A stretch of DNA of 33,791 bases from CAZMGD01 sp964565705 (GTDB lineage: Bacteria; Actinomycetota; Acidimicrobiia; Acidimicrobiales; Ilumatobacteraceae), in contig CAZMGD010000036.1 of assembly GCA_964565705.1 (NCBI GenBank), positions 1 through 33,791 of the forward strand, given 5' to 3'. Within the stretch, counting starts at the first letter, position 1, and each line of letters begins with the position of its first letter. Made by a program: the position numbers and the translations under genes. The notes beneath the pieces are model-generated. The model had not been told where the DNA came from and did not search any database. It saw nothing but the letters and a program-made list of their open reading frames with translations. Positions 29,004-33,791 of this stretch are shown piece after piece.

Positions 29004-30461
29004 ATGGTCAAACTGTTCATCGAACGAATCCGAACCGCGGAGGGCAGGAAGCTCTTTGCGACCTTTCTCGTCGGGAAGCTCGCCGCGATCGCGCTGCTCT
29101 TCGCCGGGGTCAAGGCGCTGGGCTTCTTCTTGGGCGGGCCCGTGTCGGCCCTGGCCCCCGGTGCCAGCACCGAGGTCCCGGACCTGACCAACCCGTTGAA
29201 CACGACGTGGGTGCTCGTCACCGCATTCCTCGTGTTCTTCATGCAGGCCGGGTTCATGATGCTCGAGGCCGGCTTCGCCCGCAGCCGGGAGACGGTGAAC
29301 ATCCTGATGGAATGCATCGCCGACACGTGTCTCTGCGGCATCCTGTTCTGGGCGTTCGGTTTCGCGTTCATGTTCGGCACCGGGAACGGCATCATCGGCC
29401 ACCAGTACTTCTTCTTGAACGCCGCACCAGGCACGTATGGCAGCACCGGAGTCGCGTTCATGGTGTTCTTCCTGTTCCAGTTCGCCTTCGCCGACACGTG
29501 CTCCACGATCACGTCCGGGGCGATGGTCGGACGCACCGGGTTCTGGGGCGACATCCTCTACAGCATCGGGGTGAGCGGGTTCATCTACCCGATCATCGGC
29601 CACTGGGTGTGGGGCCCCGACGGCTGGCTCGCCACGATGAGCACACCGTTCAAGGACTTCGCCGGCTCGACCGTCGTGCACACCGTCGGCGGCATGCTGG
29701 CGCTCTGCGGCGCCATCGCCCTCGGCCCTCGACTCGGCCGCAAGTTCAAGCGCGACGGCGGCGGCCTGCCCCCTGGCCACGACATGACGATCGCTGCCGT
29801 CGGCGGTGTCGTGCTCTGGTTCGGTTGGTACGGCTTCAACCCCGGCTCCACCCTGTCCGCCGTCGACCTCGAGGGCATCGGCCGGGTGACCACCAACACG
29901 ACCCTTGCCGCCTGTGCCGGCGGCTTGTCCTCGATGTTCTGGATGTACCGGCGGATCAAGAAGTGGGACACGGGCATCACCGTCAACGGGTTCCTCGGCG
30001 GCCTGGTCGGCGTGACCGCCCCCTGCTACTGGGTCAACCAGGTGGGGGCGATCATCATCGGAGCGGTCGCCGGCATCATCGTGATCTACGCCATCGACTT
30101 CATCGAGTGGCTCCGCATCGACGACCCGATCGGTGCCGTCGCGGTGCACGGGTTCTGCGGCATCTGGGGCACGCTCGCCGTCGGTCTCTTCTCGACCGGG
30201 CAGTACGGCGTCGACGGGTTGTTCTGGGGCGGTGACGGCGCCAAGCAGTTCGGCGTGCAGGTGATGGGCAGCGCGGTCTGCACCGCCGTGGCCTTGTCCG
30301 TCGGCTTCGCCCTGATGTACGCCGTGAAGGCCACCGGCACGCTGCGGGTCTCGGAGGAGGGCGAGCTCCAGGGCATCGACATCCACGAGCACGGGGCCCC
30401 CGCCTACCACTTCGAGTTCGGCACGATGGGCTTTGCCGCCTCCGGAACCAACGAGCCCTGA
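29004..30461 (+). CDS. amtB: Ammonium transporter
   Basis: A 485-residue Amt/Mep/Rh channel for ammonium uptake, with eleven core helices plus an extra N-terminal hydrophobic segment. The signature QAGFMMLEAGFARSR is at 81-95. The pore's twin histidines are H226 in STVVHTVGG and H382 in AVHGFCGIWG, with the conserved Asp in FAGSTVVH's preceding KDFAG. Family-typical AGITVNGFLGGLVG-like sequence (GITVNGFLGGLVGVTAPC) is intact. The following PII gene starts 19 bases on, the usual pair in which PII plugs the channel when nitrogen is ample. The upstream 180 bases hold phased half-sites and a palindrome that may give nitrogen control. Confidence 0.97.
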   Translation: MVKLFIERIRTAEGRKLFATFLVGKLAAIALLFAGVKALGFFLGGPVSALAPGASTEVPDLTNPLNTTWVLVTAFLVFFMQAGFMMLEAGFARSRETVNILMECIADTCLCGILFWAFGFAFMFGTGNGIIGHQYFFLNAAPGTYGSTGVAFMVFFLFQFAFADTCSTITSGAMVGRTGFWGDILYSIGVSGFIYPIIGHWVWGPDGWLATMSTPFKDFAGSTVVHTVGGMLALCGAIALGPRLGRKFKRDGGGLPPGHDMTIAAVGGVVLWFGWYGFNPGSTLSAVDLEGIGRVTTNTTLAACAGGLSSMFWMYRRIKKWDTGITVNGFLGGLVGVTAPCYWVNQVGAIIIGAVAGIIVIYAIDFIEWLRIDDPIGAVAVHGFCGIWGTLAVGLFSTGQYGVDGLFWGGDGAKQFGVQVMGSAVCTAVALSVGFALMYAVKATGTLRVSEEGELQGIDIHEHGAPAYHFEFGTMGFAASGTNEP

Positions 30462-30480
30462 GAGCGAGAGGAACGACACC

Positions 30481-30819
30481 ATGAAGATGGTCACCGCGAT
30501 CATCAAGCCCCACGCCCTCGAGGCCGTGACCGACGCCCTGCACGGCATCGGCCAGGACGGGATCACGATCACCGAGGTGCGCGGCCACGGCCGCCAGCGC
30601 GGCCACACCGAGACGTTCCGCGGGTCGGAGTACCGGGTGGACTACCTGCCCAAGATCCGCGTCGACGTCGTCACGGCCGACGAGACGGCCGACGCCGTCG
30701 CCCGCGCCATCGTCGATGCCGCCAACAGCGGCAAGATCGGCGACGGCAAGGTGTGGATCACCGGCGTGGACACGATCATCCGTGTCCGCACCGGGGAGGT
30801 CGACGCCGACGCGATCTGA
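30481..30819 (+). CDS. glnB: Nitrogen regulatory protein PII
   Basis: A 112-residue trimeric signal protein that senses 2-oxoglutarate and ATP/ADP and controls AmtB and other nitrogen enzymes. MKMVTAIIKPHALEAVTDAL, EVRGHGRQRGH, the T-loop YRVDYLPK with Y51 (site of nucleotidylylation) and the C-terminal GKIGDGKVWITGVD are all typical. ATG 30481 is chosen because GAGAGGAA lies just upstream and the protein starts at the first strand. No glnD adenylyltransferase gene is within the window. In actinobacteria the amtB-linked copy is often called glnK; sequence alone does not separate the two names. Confidence 0.96.
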   Translation: MKMVTAIIKPHALEAVTDALHGIGQDGITITEVRGHGRQRGHTETFRGSEYRVDYLPKIRVDVVTADETADAVARAIVDAANSGKIGDGKVWITGVDTIIRVRTGEVDADAI

Positions 30820-30828
30820 GGTTGCTCG

Positions 30829-30874
30829 CTGTGAGCGGCGGCGGCGGTCGAGACGACGCCGGCGCCGCTCACAG
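30829..30874. terminator. Bidirectional terminator hairpin, glnB / ClC gene
   Basis: Arms of 18 bases (30829-30846 and 30857-30874) with one mismatch and a ten-base loop; outer part CTGTGAGCGGCG. It lies between two convergent genes and includes the ClC stop codon. Very GC-rich stem without a T-run, as is common in this genome. Confidence 0.7.
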
Positions 30875-32176
30875 TCCGGTGTCGACCGTCGGTTCGACCT
30901 GCGCGGTCGCCCGCTGGTAGCTCGTCACCGAAGACGCGCCCATCACCAGTTCGGCGGCGACCGCAGCCAGCAGACCGGGCACGATGTAGGCGGGTCGGCC
31001 CGTCGTCTCGGCGACGAACATGACCGCCGCCAGCGGCACCCGGTAGCCGGCGCCGAGGAACGCGGCGACGCCGACGACGATGAACAGCACGAGGTCGTGG
31101 GCGTCGACCACGCCACCGATCGCCGAGCCCGTCAGCGCGCCGGCGACGACGAGCGGGATGAACATCCCGCCGACGCCTCCGCCGGCGACGGACGCCGAGG
31201 TCGCGAGACAGCGCAGGGTGAGCATCGTGACGACGAGCCACACCGATCGGCCGGGTTCACTCGCCCAGGCGACGATCTCGTAGCCAGGGCCGTTGATCAG
31301 CGACTGCCCCGTGAGCAGCCGGCCCATCCCGAACAGCGCAGCGAACGTGACGCCAGCGGCGAACACCGTCCACACTCGGTCGGCCGACGCGACGTGCTTC
31401 GCCCACCGGACCAACCAGGCGAAGCCCCGTGCTCCGAGGCCTGCGAGCACGCCGATCGCCAGTGCCCCGAACAGGTCGCGGAGGGAGAAGTCGGCGCTGC
31501 TGTCGATCGCGAACAGTGGTGTCGTGCCGTGCACCGCCACGAACGTCAGGTAGCCGCTGGCACTGGCGACGAGCGCGGGGAGCAGCATCCGCCGGGCGAG
31601 ATCGTCGTGGTAGGGCACCTCGAGCGCGAACACGGCACCGGTCGCGGGTGCCTTGAAGATCGCGGCGACGCCGGCGGCCGCGCCCGCCACCATGAGGACA
31701 CGACGGTCCGCGCCACGGAAGACGCCGGGCAGCCGCCGCTGTGCCTGATCGCCGATCGTCGCTCCCGTGTAGATGGACGGCCCTTCCAGTCCCATCGGTC
31801 CACCCGTGCCGAGCGTCGAGACGGCAGCGAGCGTGCGGGCGGCGAAGGCCCGCCAACCGAGGCGGTGCCGCTGATCGTGGAACGCGTGCAGGTACTCGTC
31901 AGCGGTCGACGGCGACACCCCACCGCCGAGCACTCGCCGGATCACGAAGGATCCGATGAGTCCAATCGCCGGCAGGAACGCGGCCAGCCAGGGTCCCCGC
32001 TGCTTGGTCCATGCCAGCGCCTGGTCGGCGACCACCCAGTCGAAGGCGGCGACGGCCAGCCCGGTCAGGATCCCCGTCGCCGCAGCCAACAGCACGACCT
32101 GGTTCGAGCGCCGGGCCAGCGAGCGCAGCTCGGCGCGACGGTGCGCCCCGACCCAACGGCTGGGTTTCAGGACCAT
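30869..32176 (-). CDS. ClC-family chloride channel/transporter
   Basis: A 435-residue membrane protein with about ten to twelve helices. Of the three ClC anion-pore motifs, GREGP appears as GPMGLEGPS with the gating glutamate at E131, and GxFxP as GGMFIPL. The first, GSGIP, is diverged to GGGVSPS. It probably exchanges chloride for protons or conducts chloride. No C-terminal CBS domains. ATG 32176 is used; a GTG at 32188 would add four residues. Its start overlaps the end of the marR gene, so the two form an operon and MarR may control it. Confidence 0.93.
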   Translation of the reverse strand: MVLKPSRWVGAHRRAELRSLARRSNQVVLLAAATGILTGLAVAAFDWVVADQALAWTKQRGPWLAAFLPAIGLIGSFVIRRVLGGGVSPSTADEYLHAFHDQRHRLGWRAFAARTLAAVSTLGTGGPMGLEGPSIYTGATIGDQAQRRLPGVFRGADRRVLMVAGAAAGVAAIFKAPATGAVFALEVPYHDDLARRMLLPALVASASGYLTFVAVHGTTPLFAIDSSADFSLRDLFGALAIGVLAGLGARGFAWLVRWAKHVASADRVWTVFAAGVTFAALFGMGRLLTGQSLINGPGYEIVAWASEPGRSVWLVVTMLTLRCLATSASVAGGGVGGMFIPLVVAGALTGSAIGGVVDAHDLVLFIVVGVAAFLGAGYRVPLAAVMFVAETTGRPAYIVPGLLAAVAAELVMGASSVTSYQRATAQVEPTVDTGL

Positions 32177-32649
32177 CCGAGCGACCACGCCTGCTCGGGC
32201 TGCTCACCCGCCGCCGCGGAGAACGCGTCGAGCGCCGCGATCAGCGAGGGCCAGAGCGCCTCGGGTACCCGAGCGAGGATCGCGCCGACGTCGCGGTGCC
32301 GCCGGGCGGTGACCTTGCGCACGATCTGCTGCCCGCCCGGCAGCAGCGACACGAGGATCTCGCGGCGGCTCTCCGGGCTCACGGCACGATCGACCAGTGC
32401 CTTGGCGACGAGCCGGTCGCACAGCCGGCTGGTGGTCGAGGGATGGAGCTGGAGGTGCTCGGCGAGCTGCCCCACCGTCTGCGGTCCGCGGGATCCGAGG
32501 ACGACGAGCGCCCGGTACTGCGGCAGGGTCACGCCGTCGTCGGCAGCCGCCAGCGAACGGGCGGCGACCGCGACGAGCGTCCGGGAGGCGGCGACGAGCG
32601 CATCGACGACGTCTGCGGGTACGGGCAGCGAGTCATGTGTAGAGGCCAA
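32167..32649 (-). CDS. MarR-family transcriptional regulator
   Basis: A winged-helix dimeric repressor of about 160 residues. LPQYRALVVLGSRGPQTVGQ, LAEHLQLHPSTTSRLCDRLV and SPESRREILVSLLPGGQQIV are the recognition-helix and wing parts of MarR. The start is not settled: TTG 32649 is preferred because a TAGTCT -10 box ends seven bases before it (leaderless), but GTG 32667 would add six residues. An inverted repeat overlaps both starts, pointing to self-repression. It overlaps the ClC gene by ten bases, so a chloride-, pH- or drug-linked signal is possible. Confidence 0.9.
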   Translation of the reverse strand: MASTHDSLPVPADVVDALVAASRTLVAVAARSLAAADDGVTLPQYRALVVLGSRGPQTVGQLAEHLQLHPSTTSRLCDRLVAKALVDRAVSPESRREILVSLLPGGQQIVRKVTARRHRDVGAILARVPEALWPSLIAALDAFSAAAGEQPEQAWSLGWS

Positions 32650-32666
32650 CGTTTGCAGACTACACA
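32636..32666. promoter_or_regulatory. Probable MarR operator and leaderless promoter
   Basis: TGTGTAG (32636-32642) and CTACACA (32660-32666) form perfect seven-base arms, 17 bases apart, and the inner parts are roughly symmetric as well (CCAACG/CGTTTG). The right arm overlaps a minus-strand -10 box TAGTCT (32657-32662). A bound MarR dimer would shut off its own promoter and that of the ClC gene. Confidence 0.5.
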
Positions 32667-32694
32667 CGTTGTGGCGGGGACGCGCCGCGTGGTG

Positions 32695-33183
32695 TCAGGT
32701 GAGCAATGGGCGGACCAACGCGACCGTGTCCGGGCACAGCTCGCGGCCCACCATCCACCGGTCGACCGCTCCGATCGGGACTCGGGCACTTTCGGCGACC
32801 TCGCCGTCGGTGAACGTCACGTCGCCGTCCCAGACGATCCGGAAGACGCGGCCGAGCACCGCAACCTCACGATCGCTGTACGTCCCCGAACCGATCAGGA
32901 CGGGTTCGACGCCGACGATCCCGGTCTCCTCGGCCAGCTCGCGCCGGGCGGCGTCGCCCCAGGACTCCCCCGCAGCGACGACTCCGCCGAAGGCCAGATC
33001 CCAGCGGCTCGGCCAGACGTCCTTCCAATCGGCGCGCCGGTGCACGACGATCTCCCCGGCGGACGTGCACACCGCGAGGTAGACGCACCGGTGCCGCAGC
33101 CCGCGGCGTCGCATCTCTGCTCGGGTCACCACGGCAACGACGTTGCCGTCGTCGTCGACGTGCTCGACGAGCTCGTCGGTCAC
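32695..33183 (-). CDS. NUDIX hydrolase
   Basis: A 162-residue NUDIX protein that hydrolyses a nucleoside diphosphate linked to another group. The NUDIX box is complete: GVVAAGESWGDAARRELAEE then TGI, matching Gx5Ex7RExxEExG. RHRCVYLAVCTSAGEIVVHRR leads into it, and WDLAFGG is seen before the box, as in the isopentenyl-diphosphate isomerase-like/YfcD subgroup. The substrate is unknown. GTG 33183 is selected because it overlaps the preceding gene's stop as GTGA and places the protein start at VTDELVEHVD, the common beginning in the YfcD group. Confidence 0.92.
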   Translation of the reverse strand: MTDELVEHVDDDGNVVAVVTRAEMRRRGLRHRCVYLAVCTSAGEIVVHRRADWKDVWPSRWDLAFGGVVAAGESWGDAARRELAEETGIVGVEPVLIGSGTYSDREVAVLGRVFRIVWDGDVTFTDGEVAESARVPIGAVDRWMVGRELCPDTVALVRPLLT

Positions 33184-33389
33184 GACGGCAGGCGCCGCTC
33201 CAGGGTCGCGTCGACCGCCGCCGGATAGGCGTGCCACCGCTCGGGAGTGTCCTCGATCAGGCACACCATGGCGTCCATCCCCAGGAACCTCGGGTCGATC
33301 CGGGCGACCGGGAACACCTGGTCCCGGTAGCGCACGACGTCACCGACCTCGATCTCCGGCACGGCGACCTCTTCCCACTGCTCGATCAT
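33180..33389 (-). CDS. Small hypothetical protein
   Basis: A 69-residue acidic protein beginning MIEQWEEVAVPEIEVGDVV. I do not recognise a family. The predicted fold is mainly beta (VGDVVRYRDQVFPVARIDP, then DAMVCLIEDT), perhaps an SH3-like barrel. It ends in a GTGA overlap with the NUDIX gene, so the two are translated together and it may work with it. The coding frame is supported by this overlap and by good codon use, rather than by homology. Confidence 0.7.
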   Translation of the reverse strand: MIEQWEEVAVPEIEVGDVVRYRDQVFPVARIDPRFLGMDAMVCLIEDTPERWHAYPAAVDATLERRLPS

Positions 33390-33426
33390 GTCCTCACTGT
33401 GCCACGCCAGGCCCAGGTTTCTGTCG

Positions 33427-33442
33427 CCGGGCTACGCCCCGG
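33427..33442 (-). terminator. Possible weak terminator after ahcY
   Basis: CCGGG (33427-33431) pairs with CCCGG (33438-33442) around a six-base loop in the 81-base gap downstream of ahcY. Short stem and no T-run, so only tentative. Confidence 0.25.
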
Positions 33443-33470
33443 ACGGGCGCAGCACGGCGGCAGGAAGCGA

Positions 33471-33791
33471 TCAGTAGCGGTAGTGATCGGGCTTGAACGG
33501 GCCGCCCGGCTCGACGCCGAGCACGTCGGCCTGCTCGTCGGTCAGCTTCGTGAGCTTCACGCCGAGGGAATCGAGGTGCAGCGAGGCCACCTTCTCGTCG
33601 AGCCGCTTCGGCAGCACGTACACGTCGATCGGATAGTTCTCGGTGTGGGCGTACAGCTCGATCTGGGCGATCACCTGGTTGGAGAACGAGCAGCTCATCA
33701 CGAAGCTCGGGTGGCCGGTGGCGCAGCCGAGGTTCACGAGACGGCCCTCGGCGAGGACGATGATCGAGTGGCCGTCCTCGAACGTCCACAG
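33471..33791 (-). CDS. ahcY: S-adenosylhomocysteinase, C-terminal 106 residues (runs off the window)
   Basis: Cleaves S-adenosylhomocysteine to adenosine and homocysteine, keeping methyl-transfer reactions running. Only the C-terminus is in the window, and the frame is open to base 33791. NLGCATGHPSFVMS, SFSNQVIAQIEL, VYVLPKRLDEKVASLHL and the closing KPDHYRY, which carries the conserved Lys and Tyr that complete the partner subunit's NAD site, are highly typical. The stop is TGA at 33471-33473. The start, and any operon partners on that side, are out of view. Confidence 0.97.
   Translation of the reverse strand: MWTFEDGHSIIVLAEGRLVNLGCATGHPSFVMSCSFSNQVIAQIELYAHTENYPIDVYVLPKRLDEKVASLHLDSLGVKLTKLTDEQADVLGVEPGGPFKPDHYRY

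Noticed and set aside
28284..30608. Minus-strand open frame of 774 codons opposite amtB
   Set aside because: Shadow frame; it also spans the promoter palindrome and several plus-strand genes.
30716..33082. Plus-strand open frame of 788 codons opposite the ClC, marR and NUDIX genes
   Set aside because: Shadow frame crossing three recognised minus-strand genes.

Overview
The window is about 34 kb of very GC-rich, gene-dense DNA from a high-GC Gram-positive bacterium. The closest fit is a deep-branching actinobacterium such as Acidimicrobiia (Ilumatobacter-like); this is inferred from gene order and style, not from a marker gene. Supporting signs are the actinobacterial order dapA - rnj - ftsK, the many 4-5 base start/stop overlaps, the wealth of lipid and P450 enzymes, two OmpR-type two-component systems, and promoters in which a TACnnT -10 box lies 6-9 bases before the start codon (leaderless mRNAs). 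I see no rRNA, tRNA, CRISPR array, insertion sequence or phage gene. No gap without a gene exceeds about 180 bases.

Layout. (1) 1-4836, minus: dapA, rnj (RNase J), a small lipoprotein and the N-terminal 557 codons of ftsK, a housekeeping block with overlapping genes. (2) 4874-6326: a DUF1345 membrane protein, a VOC-fold protein and a TetR regulator. (3) 6489-12759, plus: the most unusual part. A TetR operator overlaps the start of a run encoding a fatty-acyl-CoA-reductase-like SDR fused to a HAD phosphatase, a zinc alcohol dehydrogenase, a large divergent LarA/DUF2088 (nickel-pincer racemase-like) protein and a PlsC acyltransferase. Two long intergenic hairpins lie inside the run. A cytochrome P450 follows. 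This looks like an undescribed lipid-modifying pathway. (4) 14123-19971: a DUF4234 membrane protein, two LysM lipoproteins, a YceH/DUF480 protein, a YdeP-type molybdopterin oxidoreductase and a LysM-NlpC/P60 cell-wall hydrolase. (5) 20045-22416: pirin, GNAT and a P450 that is frameshifted as given, joined by ATGA overlaps. (6) 22478-25081: a response regulator/histidine kinase pair and a convergent Gly/Pro-rich lipoprotein. (7) 25200-26980: an Rrf2 regulator, a secreted HNH nuclease and a DUF937 protein. (8) 26980-30819: a KdpD/KdpE-like two-component pair with an odd start and junction, then amtB and glnB (ammonium transport and PII). (9) 30869-33791, minus: a ClC channel and its MarR regulator, a NUDIX hydrolase, a small hypothetical protein and the C-terminus of S-adenosylhomocysteinase.

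How the genes may work together. Region 3 probably reduces, dephosphorylates, oxidises or epimerises, and acylates a lipid intermediate under TetR control. Regions 4 and 6 serve the envelope (LysM, NlpC/P60, lipoproteins, sensor kinase). Region 8 joins a sensor pair to nitrogen uptake; a 10-base sequence, GAATCAGCAC, is shared between the Rrf2 promoter and an inverted repeat ahead of amtB and may be a common regulatory site.
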